A stretch of DNA of 64,000 nt from Bradysia coprophila. Its lineage: Eukaryota > Arthropoda > Insecta > Diptera > Sciaridae. The stretch's first letter is position 1, and every line of letters starts with the position of its first letter. The stretch is taken from the NCBI RefSeq assembly GCF_014529535.1, contig NW_023503302.1, positions 5,938,314 through 6,002,313 on the forward strand. Direction: 5' to 3'. Shown here piece by piece: positions 12,258 through 25,703 of this stretch. The position numbers and the translations under genes were made by a program. The notes below the pieces were generated by a model that was not told the origin of the DNA, made no database searches, and saw nothing but the letters and a program-made list of their open reading frames with translations.

Positions 12258-12620
12258 TAACCTGTTACAGACGGTCTGTCATCTGTTATCGACTACGACA
12301 GCAAGAATAAACCAAAATCTTTGACTAATGAGGTCTTATATAGCAAAAAACATGTTCAAAACAAATGAAGTTAAAGATTTCTGAAATCAGTCTATGAAAA
12401 TCTTCGATCGAATGAAGTAATAGTTTTTACGTGTTACGGCATGTTTCATTTTCATTTACATTGCCTAATCACGTAAAGCATTGTACTTAGGAGGTTCCAA
12501 GGTGTTATTTGACAAGTTGGGAATACACCCTACTTATCAAATACACAACTTGGAACCTCGGAAGTAATATACTAATAACAGTAAAACTATTAATATGTTT
12601 GCCGTCTGTGACAGGTTAAA
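12258..12620. mobile_element. MITE-like element with terminal inverted repeats (ACAGACGG type)
   Basis: The left end TTAACCTGTTACAGACGG and right end CCGTCTGTGACAGGTTAA are inverted copies. A related copy lies at about 25704-25916: it has the same ATCTGTTATCGA subterminal motif and ends CAGTCTGTAACAGGTTAA. There is no coding capacity. A second hairpin (12485-12565) is nested inside this copy. Confidence 0.65.
12485..12565. repeat. Nested hairpin element inside the 12258-12620 MITE
   Basis: Arms of about 32 bp (12485-12517 and 12532-12565) share GAGGTTCCAAG on the left and its complement on the right, plus TATTTGACAAGT/ACTTATCAAATA. The loop is only about 14 nt. The related copy at 25704 has no such hairpin, which suggests a later insertion into the larger element. 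Confidence 0.65.
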
Positions 12621-13794
12621 ATTAGAGTGAAACAAGACAGAGATAATGCATTTTTTCTATTATTTTTTTTATATATACAACGAGAGTACATGGGTTTTAT
12701 GAATTTAGAATTTGTGTTTTATTACAGTTTACAACAATAAAAACGATTTCAGTTTTTTTTAAATTATAAATAAAAATCAGTAAAACATTTTAAGAACAAC
12801 ATAAACAACAACAAAAAAACATTCAATTAAATAAAATGATTAGGTTAATAAAATACATATTGTGTGTACACAAACAGACATACATACAGATTCACACACA
12901 CACCCACGCATAATATATATTTATTCAAGTATAATTTTCTAAGTAATTTTATGACAAGAAAAATGAAAATATAAATTAAATGTAATGGAAAAGCCAATTC
13001 TACAATAAAAGGTACACCCCTCCCTCCCTTATATATTACTTAATTATTAAAAAAAAAAGAAAAAGTAAAATAAACGAAAAATCAAATAAAAAGATTCAAA
13101 ATCTTAATCAAATTGAGTTTTGTTTTTAAACCATTTTGCATACACCATCCTTTTCTCTATAAAATGGAAGATAGATTCACATAACCAGAGTGGGAAATTG
13201 CGAAAAGTCAATTTTTTGCGTGGAAATTGATCCGAAAGGGTCACACGAACATATAGATAACATCGCGAACTGTCATCTTCTACAAGTTAGATTTTCGTGT
13301 AAAAAAACCGTAGAGGTAGACTACCTAGAGGAATTATGACCCGAAAATCATTGAAAAATTATGTCACCCACACCACCAACACGAAAACGTCAACTTTGCT
13401 TTATTTTGACGTTATGGGTCCCTTTGCTTTTGACATTAAGAGTACCTTGTCTGTACACGAAGCTGTCACACACACATTTAAATATATGATTTTTCATTTT
13501 AATTTGTCAGTTTGTTATATTGAGAGAGTCCTTGAAAAAAACCAAGAGTCCCAGAAGTTGACAGTTCCGTGAAGTGCCCTAAAGACCGTTATGACGGAGA
13601 AGTATTCAATGTTCCAAACATGGGGAAGTGTTCAATGAGGTAACAATTCTCTTTTGACCCTTTGTTCAAAACAAATTTCTCTAGCAAAACAGTCTATACG
13701 ATTTTTCATAATATCTTCCGAGTAATTTGTGAGTTACATGAATTTGCTGAAGAAATTTGCTAAGACCTATCTTGGAAAATATAATAAGTTTTTT

Positions 13795-13915
13795 ATCACA
13801 TACGGATGTCAAAATTACTTAACTAGAAGAATAATTCAAAAATTACACTTCAGGTCTATGTTGTTGTCTCGTTTTCGCTTATGTAATAAAATATAGTACA
13901 CACTTGTCACTATCA
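13795..13915 (+). repeat. Dispersed repeat, copy A (inverted copy at about 38045-38175)
   Basis: About 120 bp including AATTCAAAAATTACACTTCA and TGTTGTTGTCTCGTTTTCGC recurs nearly unchanged in reverse orientation at 38045-38175. Both copies contain the CACACTTGTCACTATCAG end. High identity suggests a fairly recent mobile element fragment. Confidence 0.75.
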
Positions 13916-14815
13916 GTCTCCCAAAAATACTCGGTGTATTTACCCCAAAACGGATATGCAAAAGCACCTTACAATGTTAGCAACATACATCATAAGCGAA
14001 ACCGCTTAACAAATAACCGATTAGTGTTAAAAAAATTGTCACTCCTCTTGTTCATCAAATCTGTTCCTTTTTTTGTTGTTGTATCGTTTTCCTTTACTTC
14101 ATATGATTTAACATTCATTTTGTTATATATAAGAGATGCGCGTGCGAGTAACTGTTTCGTCCGTACAAAGACGTATCGTTGTTCGTAGGAGTGGACCAGC
14201 TGAGAAACCGCAAATTCATGTCTAAATTTCACTGACTGTAACTCTAGCTGTTGACCTATTTTTTCCATCTCCGAAGGTAGATCTATAAATTTGATTATTG
14301 ATTATGCTTCTGATTCTCAACTCCTCGCAAAGTCGTTTATAATCCTTGTTGGAACGCGATACCAAATTCAGCCAAAAAAGTCCTTCTGTTCGTACCCTAG
14401 TTGAGATCCCAGTTGACAATTCCAAAAAAGAGAGAATGCATGTCTTCCTCTATATTTCATCCATTAGAATTCATACTCAAGACAAGGATGCAACTATATA
14501 ATAATTCCGTGGAAATATTGGTAAAGTGAGTCCCTTGTTCAGAATTGTTTGCTCTGATAAATAATGAATAAACTTAAGGCGACTTCCATTTTTTTTTCTT
14601 TTTTTTTGTAGGTAAACGAATCCAGAAAAGTAAAAAAAAAATTGTGGATTATCAGAATTAGTACGCCAACTAGATGTATCCACCGCCGCAGCGATCTACT
14701 TCTTTCTTATCAAAAATAGATTCGATTTACTTTAGTTTTTTCAAGGTTACACAACGGTCGGGACTGATAGCGAATATTTTTTGTTAGTCTCATAGCAATA
14801 TGTAATAAATAATTA

Positions 14816-15335
14816 ATTAATAGTAGACAGTAAATACTTTCGAAATAAACTTTATTGCACTCTCCGCAAATAATTTTGGGTTCACCATAAGTATCTTTCA
14901 TAGCAATCTTCCCAGATTCACAAACAGGATTTTGGTTCAATCACCTGATTTTTCCTGATTCACATTTCCATTTTTTTTTTATGAACATGTATTACGCCTA
15001 TGTATATACTTCCATGAATCTTGTTTTTTTCTCTCAACATTTCTACATAAATCTCATTTATGTTGGTCAGCAGTTTGAAGGTAAATAAAAAGAAATTGTG
15101 ATCGTAATTGCAAATAGTGGGTAAGAGTCTTTTTTGGGTGTGTGGTGATTGTTGATACAGATATATTTCATTGGTATTGTGTACCGCTTATCATGCGCAC
15201 ATACATATCTCCAATAGCCGTGATCGTCTAGTGGTTAGGACCCTACGTTGTGGCCGTAGTAACCCAGGTTCGAATCCTGGTCACGGCAATGTGCAAAACA
15301 TTGTCACGGAGGAGAAATTTTTTTTCTTTTCATAT
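14816..15335 (+). repeat. Inverted segmental duplication, copy A (carries tRNA-His)
   Basis: This roughly 520 bp segment recurs in reverse orientation at about 29706-30240. The tRNA is identical. The immediate flanks are very similar (GTGCAAAACATTGTCACGGA downstream; AATAAAAAGAAATTGTGATCG upstream), and the far end ACTTTATTGCACTCTCCG is also shared. The middle has diverged. Confidence 0.85.
15217..15288 (+). tRNA. tRNA-His (anticodon GTG)
   Basis: This is a 72-nt cloverleaf. The seven-base acceptor stem GCCGTGA pairs perfectly with TCACGGC. The A-box region carries TCTAGTGGTTAGG, the anticodon stem CTACG/CGTAG surrounds loop TTGTGGC (anticodon GTG at 15250-15252), and the T-arm holds the perfect B box GGTTCGAATCC. 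The discriminator base is A. No encoded G-1 and no intron are seen. A pol III terminator T-run begins about 30 nt downstream (after 15315). An identical gene lies at 29756-29827 on the other strand. Confidence 0.97.
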
Positions 15336-17299
15336 TCATTCGATCATTAACCCTTGTCCATTCATATAAAAAGATTTGGAGGTTTTTCTTATAATAGTCC
15401 ATTAAAAATGTTGATCTTTCTTGTTTCATTTCTTAAATGTCTTTTCTTTACTTTTATCATCTAAACAATCACATCACATTTGCGAAAAGACAATGAAGGA
15501 GGTAGATTAGATTACGTATCAGAGTGATATCGTGATAATTTCAGGTGATTTTATTACCTTTGGGAACAAGGGATCTCCGATTTGAATGAATGATAGCTCG
15601 TTGGATTCGTCTTTCAACTCTAGATAATACGTATATCTTTCATTTTATCGATGTTGTTTTTATTTTCGGGTTAAAGCGTTCAAAACAGAAGGTATGTCAG
15701 AGGGTCCCGAAAACAGTTTTTCGGCAATAACGCAAGAGATAATCATTTTAAATTATTGTTATGTTGTACTAATGTCGGCCCTGGAAAGACCTACAAATGG
15801 AGTATATGCACTGATTGGTACAAGTACATCCACGAGAGCTATGACCAAAAATATAAAAAATGTTCGGAGAGTCCATTTGTTCCCACATTTTCCAAACTTC
15901 ATAAATTTCAGAAATTTTCTCGTTATTTAGACCCGCGACATGAAAAGTTGTATACATATCTGTTGTGGATGGTAGATCTGAGGCACTTTCGCATGTCGTT
16001 CTCACTTCGCTCGGGCTACAGCTCGCGAAATTTCCTGTAATCTACCACAGGTACATAAACGACCAATTTCTCTTTACTGGAAAATGTGGCATGTTTTAAT
16101 CTTTGTAACAGCGATTACGCAATAGTCATTTGTGTACCTGGTTTGCACGATTGCAATGTTTAAAGCAGGTACACATGTGAGTTTTCATGCAAAGGGCCGA
16201 AAACTCGAGAAAAAATCAGAAATTGCCCTCATTTTCGGCCCGAAGCATGGAAAGTAATTTAAATTTACATTTTTCTATTTCCAATTTCTATTTAGAAAAT
16301 CGAGCCTCAGTGAAACTTGATGACAAACGAAAGCTTTTTTTCATCTTTTTTATGTTAGAGTAGATCTAATAGAAGGTAAAAATGTTGATTCAAGGTTAAA
16401 AAAATGTAAAACCTTCTCTTAGTGATCTTTAGAATAGGGAAAAATCTGATACTCCAAAATTGTTCAAACCTTCACAATTCATTTAAAAGTGGTAATAATG
16501 CTTGAAATTAATGAATCATTAGAATTGGAAAAATCTATCGAGAAATTCAGTCTGTCAAGTGACCTGACCTACCCAATAGGTGCCTAGTATTTCATCAATT
16601 GCAAGTAAATTTTATTCGCAAGTAGAGTCGAAATCTTGTGTAACATCGTCATTTTACAGCAACATTATTCAGCTATTAAATCCAGTGATAGTTTCAAATC
16701 AAACATGTTAGAGAAAACATCCAGCAACAGATGAAACCTCACTATATTTTATTTATTTTATCTGTTTAATGATCAATAAACAGGCCAAAGCCCAATAATA
16801 TGTCAATCAGCAAATTACAAAAATGGAAAACTTTAGGAAAAATCATAAACAACCACCCCGAAAATCCAAAATCGTTCTTTAGACATGTGAAAGTCTCTAG
16901 ACAATTCCAGTGTACCTGGCTCAGGTGTTTTAAAAATAAAATAAAATGGTTAATTCGATCCACCCTATTTTAGAATCCAAATAATTTATCGATAAATTCC
17001 GTCGTTCCGTCTCTGTGGTCGTATAAGTAGTGGTTCTATTCGTTTCTAATGCCTCGTACCCTTTCTATATGATTTAAAGCAAAGAATCGCACAGAAGCCT
17101 TTCATTTCATAATAATTTTAGCCAATAAACTCAATTCTTTTGTTAAATGGCCAATATCTGATCCAATCAACACACGACATTTGTCTTTTTCTTTAGCTGA
17201 ATTCGTTTTCGAACACATTTTTCAACTTTAATTCAACGCATCGTGCAAATTTTGTAGTCATTCTGTTCATAGCCTGTGTGAATTTAATATCGTTGTTCG
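15289..17299. other. Intergenic between tRNA-His and the zinc-finger gene
   Basis: AT-rich sequence with no conserved coding exon. A short inverted repeat (TGTGTACCTG near 16131 and CAGGTACACA near 16167) is visible. ORFs of 60-94 codons at 15694-16040 overlap on both strands and show no family resemblance. Confidence 0.6.
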
Positions 17300-17300
17300 T

Positions 17301-17372
17301 CAGTGCTGCGTTTAACTTTTTTTTTTGTACATTTTTTTGATATCAAATCTGGAGCGACAATTGGCATTAAAT
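17301..17372 (+). promoter_or_regulatory. Probable 5' UTR exon and initiator of the zinc-finger gene
   Basis: An Inr-like TCAGTG overlaps position 17300 and a strong donor (AAAT then GTAAGT) lies at 17373. The coding exon acceptor follows at 17635. The start position is inferred from the Inr match only, with no TATA box. Confidence 0.3.
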
Positions 17373-17635
17373 GTAAGTAGTAATCGGATAGATAGTTGGA
17401 AAATTCAATTAAATTTAAATCTAAAATTCAAAGAGGAACATTTCGAGTAAAGTTGTAATTCCGCTTAAAGAAGGTCGATGCCGTTAATTGCATTTCGTAT
17501 TGTCCTTTAAATGACCTTATTACCGTGCCGACGCACAACGTTTATTCGAGCGTCGGTTCTGGTTTTTTACTGTAGTACTGAAAGAAAACGTTGTGTGTTC
17601 AACTTTACACTTAAGTAATTGAGGAAATTTTACAG

Positions 17636-18816
17636 ATGCTTAGTAAAATAAGAACACCACTCCGTGATATAACGATCGAGGCGTTCGGTAGAGGTGTAAA
17701 TTGCAACCCAAATGAAGTCGGACAAGACAAACGCCACGTCCCACGTAAGTTGTTTGAGATCATGAAAATGTGACCGAACTTTAAAAAAACCTGTAATTTT
17801 ACAGATCATGTGGCTCAGGTTAAGAACGACAGCATCGATGGTGAACAGCATCACGCCACACCAGAAGTGGCTGGTTCAATGTTGGACCTTGTGTTGGACA
17901 TAAATCGCCAGTTAAACGAAACAAGCAATGCAAACGCAATCGAAGTCGAACAAGACCAATCTTACTGCATCCCAGGTGAGTGAATTGAGCTCACGAAAGT
18001 GTGACCGAAGAATACAAAGCAAGACGCAAAATATTTTACAGATCCAGTAGAGGACCACAGCGTCGATGGTGAACAAAGTCACATCACAACGGATGTGTCT
18101 GGTACTGGTTTGAAGTTGGGCATGAAACGCAAATTACTGGAGCCAACTTCCAGCACCAATTTGGAGGAAAAACGGATCAAAGGTAACCGCATAGTTATAG
18201 TGCCGAAATGTTCAAATTAATTGAAAAGTAAATTCCAGTTCTACAACATCCTGATTGGGCGACAAATTCACTTGGCTTCGATGTGGCTAACAATGTAAGC
18301 CCAAACCAAGCAGAACGAGAAACGAATGAGAGTCGATTCACGTGCGAACGCTGTAATAAGAGTCTCGCCAGCCGCTACAAGAAACAACATAAGCAAAGTT
18401 GTAGTCTTAAGTACTATCAGTGTCCATGGTGTAACTTCCAGCCAAAAAGTGGAAGACCATCTTTTGTAAAACGCCACATGGTTGCATGTAAGGCCAAGGT
18501 CACAAATGAAGCCAAAGAAGACTCAAGCGTACTGGGTGATGTTCCGGCTATTCCGAATGTTGCACCACGTGCTGCTGATCCATCAGAGTCTAACATGAAT
18601 AAAGTTTATTCGGTCGAACGTTTAAGTGGAATGGATGAAGACGCCACTGTACCGGATGACGTTCTGGTAGTTTCGAATGTTGCACCAACCACAGATGGTG
18701 CCGCTGCGCCATCAGATCCGAACAAGAGTCAAGTTGTTGTTGCAGCTCCAAACATTTTTCCGTTGAAATGCGATCAATGCAATACGAGTTTGATGCTTCA
18801 CATCCAATTAGTATAG
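17636..18816 (+). CDS. Unrecognised C2HC-type zinc-finger protein with internally duplicated exons
   Basis: I do not recognise an ortholog. Four coding exons join in frame (17636-17744, 17805-17975, 18042-18182, 18239-18816) to give 332 residues. All introns are short (56-66 bp), and the initiator ATG is the first base of its exon. Residues 1-140 are polar with two similar segments containing DGEQ. A bipartite-like basic stretch (MKRKL ... EEKRIK) sits just before the last exon. Two zinc-finger-like motifs follow: C176-x2-C179-x11-H191-x3-C195 and C202-x2-C205-x14-H220-x3-C224. The tail has two related acidic repeats (DVPAIPNVAP and DVLVVSNVAP). The protein stops within what looks like a third finger (C318-x2-C321-x6-H328). 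An AATAAA lies 67 nt after the stop (18883-18888). A nuclear, possibly DNA-binding role is inference from the fingers and basic patch only. Confidence 0.75.
17714..18160 (+). repeat. Tandem duplication spanning exon-intron-exon in the zinc-finger gene
   Basis: Two copies with a 228 bp offset: one from 17714 and the other from 17942. Each begins in the end of an exon (GAAGTCG.ACAAGAC), includes the whole short intron (shared TGTGACCGAA) and continues into the next exon (CGATGGTGAACA). The encoded segments align around DGEQ and end R(Q/K)L. Confidence 0.8.
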
Positions 18817-19721
18817 ACGAAGCACAATTTTCTCATCTACATCGACACTTGCATTATGTAAAAATCATTTTTTTTTGTGATTAATAAATGATACTCAGTG
18901 AGTAATATTGTACTCAAATTGAAACGGCGCATTCATATCTTTGAATTATTATTTAAAATTCCCGCACATTTCTCGATATTGCGTCGTTGCATCTCCTCTG
19001 TGGTCATTTTGTATGGTTTTTAGTCTGAAATATTGCAGTGAAGTCATCCTGGTAAGTAAACGCAAAGTACCATAAAGGCTGCCTTTAAAATTTTATTCCG
19101 ATTCGAAGTTCCAGTTACGGAGGAGAATGGGTTTTCTCAAGTTAAATGCACGAAACTTAAATTGATCGCTACGTCTGGACTTGCATTAATTGACCATTCA
19201 CCAGCGCTTTCTCTGACCGGTGGAATTATTGTTTTGGTCAATTTGTACTTATTCTAATTTTATTTAAATTTTGCGCCTATTTCGCGTCAATAAAGAATAT
19301 TATTACAGTGTACAGTGTTTGCAGTGTATACCCGTTTCTGACTCACTCGACGCTCTGAACGGTTTCATTTTCGCCATAGAAAATGGTTGACAGTATGTGA
19401 CAAATCGGTATTTGTGTTCTTACATTTCATCGTTTTAATTAAATTAGAAATAAATTTGAAACAACAAAGTGAACAGATTTCATATAATTAAGGTAAATTT
19501 GCTAAATTAAGACAAATGCAGATTGCAATTAGTCAATTTAACAGAGTTTACACCAGAAAACATCAAAGCAAATTCTACATCAAGTGTGCGCCATCTACAT
19601 TTCGATTGATGGAATGAATTAGACATAAATAATAATGATTTGTTACTAGAGTGGAAATTAATTTTTTTTTGTTATTTTCTAGTTCTCTTATTAGCACTGC
19701 GGTGATTCAACAAACTGTATA
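18817..19721. other. Intergenic/5' UTR region between the zinc-finger gene and Abi
   Basis: It holds the zinc-finger poly(A) signal (AATAAA 18883-18888) and presumably the Abi promoter. No TATA box or clear initiator stands out. ACAGTGT is repeated around 19306-19326. Confidence 0.5.
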
Positions 19722-21729
<2,008 letters not shown>

Positions 21730-22102
21730 AGTCGTCTACCGTCAATTTTGAAGAAATTAGGCTTACGAAAAAAAGGAAATTTTTATGAATTTTTGATATA
21801 TAAAGACAAAAAACATAGAGAAATAGGGAAAATACAACACACACACTGCGTACGAATTTAACGTCTCACTTCTTCAGTCAGCAACGTGCTACTTGGTGGT
21901 TCAAAGAATTTTTTACTCTTTTGAGTCTCACTAGAATTTCAATCAGGTCTCTTAAACGGACTCTAACAACTTCAGACAGCTTTTCGGCCAGAGCACAAAT
22001 GAGTCAATAGAAGCGAGGCATTGCTGTTGGAAAATTCAAGCTTCCATTCCAGTTAGTCTTTTCGAACCACCACCGATCGAAGGCAGCGGGGCCTATGAAA
22101 AG

Positions 22103-22329
22103 CAAGGCTGTATACTTTGGGGAGGTCACGCAGATACAGATACGCGGGTTACACACCACAGTTGATGATAAAATGGCCGATTTCATAGAAAAATTCACCT
22201 ACTCTGATGATTCTCGTCGTCTTGATGATGTGGTGAATTTTTTTACATGTAAAATCATCAGAAGTGGTGTGTTCCCGCGTATCTAATAAAATGGCGGTCT
22301 GCGTGACCTCCCCAAAGTATGCAGCCTTG
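22103..22329. mobile_element. hAT-like MITE with perfect 8-bp target-site duplication
   Basis: The 227-bp element is bounded by inverted repeats CAAGGCTG(T/C)ATACTTTGG then GGAGGTCACGCAGA. Further in, both arms share AGATACGCGGG and CACACCAC. It is flanked on both sides by ATGAAAAG (22095-22102 and 22330-22337), an exact 8-bp duplication as made by hAT-type transposases. It has no coding capacity. It carries AATAAA at 22285-22290, the first such hexamer after the Abi stop codon. Confidence 0.9.
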
Positions 22330-22879
22330 ATGAAAAGAAATGTTGGAAATATTTTTCAATAATTTCCAGAATTGTTGAAATTCGAAATTCATTTAAAAAA
22401 AGAAAGGTTCTGTGATGTGTCGGATTCGGCAATGGAATTAAATTAATTCGGTCGGATTCCCATTACGACGACGGTACCAATTAAGTAAACGATACGAAAA
22501 ACGCCACCACTTTCCCGATTATTAGAATTTTATATTGTTTGGGATAATAGCTGTTGTCGGAAGGTCACTGACAACGTGAAAAGTCGATACAATAACCTCA
22601 ATTTCACCAATTTTGTTGAATTATTTAATTACGTTTGTTGCCTTGTAATTTCACAATGTTATATTAAATGTTTCGGTTATTTATCGGACATGATATAGAG
22701 TGACATTGGATCAAAAAAATGCAATTTGAAACTTTTACCTAATGCCTAGCGGTACGCGGTATAATCTGCAACTTCTTTTGATTAAACCATTTTCCAAGTG
22801 TTGTGAGACACAATATTTTACTTTAATAGGTACAAACATCTTTGTCGATAAAGCATGGGGTAGGGGTAGTCGTTCCTGA

Positions 22880-23110
22880 AAGCCTGGAAATTCATCACAT
22901 TTCCTCAGTTAGAGAATTTCAGGCATTTCAAGAATTTAAATTCTTAAAAACTCGTGAAAAAATTCTGAAAATAGGCCCTGTTCTACAGTCAAATAAAATT
23001 GTGGAAATTTGATGTGGGGGAATGGAAATGAAAGAATTTCAAAATTTTTGAAGAATTTAAATTCTTTAAGATTTTCAAAAATTCTTGAATTTCAATTTCA
23101 CGAAAATAGA
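22880..23110. repeat. AT-rich foldback repeat pair (AATTTAAATTCTT type)
   Basis: Two neighbouring blocks (about 22900-22985 and 23030-23110) share AAGAATTTAAATTCTT, a self-complementary core. The first ends AAAATAGGCCCTGT, which recurs inverted at 52739 (ACAGGGCCTATTTTT). Confidence 0.5.
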
Positions 23111-23175
23111 TCCAGGTAGAAGGAAATAAGTTCATAACGGAAAGACCTACCCACTGACAAAAAAGTTTTAAGATT

Positions 23176-23251
23176 ATTACCTGTGACAGATAATCTTTCC
23201 CCAGGTAATGTAATTTCTCATACAAAAACAGCATTACCTGTCACAGATAAT
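23176..23251. repeat. 19-bp near-identical direct repeat
   Basis: ATTACCTGTGACAGATAAT near 23176 recurs near 23233 as ATTACCTGTCACAGATAAT. The single difference is at the centre of the partly palindromic ACCTGT.ACAG. Confidence 0.7.
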
Positions 23252-23359
23252 GTGATTTCAGTGCAAATGCATCGAATACATTTCACGTCCTACTGCTGTT
23301 ATGTTCAATGGAATCGGCCTAATCAAATTCCCTACGGTAGAAGATCAATCCTGAAATAG

Positions 23360-23535
23360 TTATTTTCCTAACGCATGCTAAAATGTCTTTTTAACGGATG
23401 AGAGGTTTCCAGGTCGAGCCGGAGGCGAGTGCTGGAATCGAATTCGCTAAAAAAGCCTTATGATAAAAGTTAGGAAGAACGTTTTTCCTCATTGACGTGA
23501 GAAATGAGCGACGAAGTCGCGATATTTCAACACTA
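23360..23535. mobile_element. Fragment related to the MITE at 37685-37986
   Basis: Shares GAAATGAGCGACGAAGTCGC, GATATTT then CACTAG, TTCGCTAAAAAAGCC and the GGTTTCCAG/GCTGGAA hairpin parts with the 37.7 kb element. The right end is intact and the left end is missing. Confidence 0.7.
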
Positions 23536-23855
23536 GTTAGGAAAAGTCATTTTATCCGCTGTTTTGTTAGTTGTTGTGATATCGGAAATAAAAAATGTTC
23601 TGTTCCATTAACTATTAAGATGCGGCGAAAACTGTTTGCCGATAAGAGTCGGTTTTGTTTCTCTCAAGATCCATTAGTGCCAAGTGATTAAGAAGAATGT
23701 GCTACCTTTCGCAAACGGTAAACCATCTTTTATCGACAGCAACGACAAAAAATGAGCTCTACTGTTAATATGTGTGTAAAGTTAAAGCGTGCAGAGCCTT
23801 AAAAAATTAACAATAGAGAAAAGAATAGCGAATAAGTCTGCACTCGAAGGCACTG

Positions 23856-23993
23856 TACTCTCCGTAATTTTGTAATCTTTTCTTGAATTTTCGCAGAAAT
23901 TTTTTATGACAAAGTTTTGAAAAATGTAGAAAAGCTTGGGAAAATTGAAGACAAAATGGGAAAACATTTTCCCAAAAATTATCTCCGCTCCAT
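23856..23993. repeat. TTTTCCCA foldback repeat copy
   Basis: CTCTCCGTAATTTTGTAAT at the left faces ATTATCTCCGCTCC at the right in inverted orientation. The right half contains GGGAAAACATTTTCCC. Confidence 0.5.
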
Positions 23994-24300
23994 ACAAAGC
24001 TTTATTTTTTTGTATGTAGAAAGGGAACTTGTGGGAACAATTCTGTTGTACAGACAGTTCCTATTACGACAACATACTCCTGCTGTTAGTTTTATATAAT
24101 TTTCAACAAATTTACAAAGAAGAAATGGCGCAAAAAATATGAATTTAAAATTATATTTGTCTTGCTTTCTATATCTTGTGTAAGAAAAGCTTTTTGTTTT
24201 TTATTCTCATTTATCTAATTGAATGAAATTACAGCAATTTCAAGACGATTATAATCGAGACATAATTATAATTAAAATGAATTGAATTCGAATGGCAAGG

Positions 24301-24326
24301 GAGAGAGAGAGAGAGAGAGAGAGAGA
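24301..24326. repeat. (GA)13 microsatellite
   Basis: Thirteen uninterrupted GA units. Confidence 0.97.
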
Positions 24327-25703
24327 AGGAAGTGTGCTTTTTGTTATTAAAGATATAATCGAACCGGTGTAAATTATTTCGATTAAGAGGACAAAACAGA
24401 TCTATTAAAATGTACATTGATATCTGGGACGGGGGCATCATCATGATTGTTGTTATTATGGAAAATAATATTGAGAACTAGTTGTCGACTAGTTGATTGG
24501 CTGACGGTGAACATTTATAAATATATATTAATCATCCAAGAAGCTTAATGATAACAACAACTACAAAAACAACAACCGAAAGGCAGAAAGCAAATATTGT
24601 TCAGTAAATTGATATATTTTTTGTGTTCTAAGAAATTCCGTAATGTCGATGAATTTTATCGTTTAATTTTAGATAGAAATAATTTATTATTCATATTTTA
24701 GCCTGATATTACACATTATAATTGTTTCTCTATATAATAAAAATAAATGAAAAATAATAAATCGATAAATAGCACATTTAGCTAAATGTTTTGTTTGTTT
24801 TACTTGTTCCTAATCGACCAAGCACTCCCCGTACATATATTATATAATACCGTCCGTTTGCTGTAACTATTTATTGATGTGAGTTCCAGAGGTTTTTTTT
24901 ATATTGGCGTGTCTTTCAACCGTCCAGTTTACGAAATGATTAATTTTTGTACTTAATCAAGACCTTGATAAAGAGCTGATAAGATTGGTATTCGTTATGA
25001 CATCTAGAAAACTGTTCGTCCTTCGATTGATGTTTAGGAAATGCTGGATTTTTTAACAAAATGTATGCGGAGCAGCCGAGTTTGAATCTGAGTCTATTAC
25101 CTCAAACTCTACCAATACTGTTTATAATGCTCCTGCCGCCGATTGCTTGTATTAATGTTTTGAATGTAAAACATTGTTAGGCCAAAATATTGAGAAAAAT
25201 TTCATTAAATTTCGCCAAAAATCATTAAAGAAATTCACTAAATTTGGAAAGGAACATGGAAAGGACTTTTGTTTATACCTACGTAAATAACGAAACATTT
25301 TGCTTGTCAGATCTATAGATCATCTTCAATTACGTTTGAAATACTATCTACGTTAGGAAGTGCCATCCACGTTAAAGACAATTCATACAAACGAATAAAT
25401 GAACGAATACTTCTTATGATCTACACTGGGTAAATTTCACAAGTGTAGAATTTGCAACAGCTGGTTTTGTTCGTCTACATTTTTAGTCGCTGCTATCGAA
25501 ACATAACAATCTTAAGCCCAAAGCTATATCGATAATCAGAACGCTATCACAGCAAGGACTATTTTTGGGAAAATTTCCCATATTTTTCAGAATTTTCTAA
25601 CTTTTTTTGCATTTTTTCATTCAAAAGTAATAGCAGAGTTCAGTAGACGAAATTGACAACCGTCAGTATCAAGTATCAATCATGTCTAATCATAATAAGA
25701 TTC

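Larger units (their letters stand above)
4259..15216. other. Long AT-rich stretch: EFA6 3' UTR/intron and repeat-rich intergenic DNA
   Basis: No conserved coding exon is visible apart from a candidate alternative EFA6 exon at 10414-10495. The stretch has many AATAAA hexamers, long A and T runs, TTTTCCCA-type foldback repeats (5476-5625, 5860-5960), a GC-rich hairpin (10027-10068), a GC-rich patch (11505-11615), two palindromic hairpins (12061-12129, 12485-12565), an inverted-repeat element (12258-12620) and a dispersed repeat (about 13795-13915). If the 10.4 kb exon is used, 4259-10413 is intron and the region after it is 3' UTR. Confidence 0.6.
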
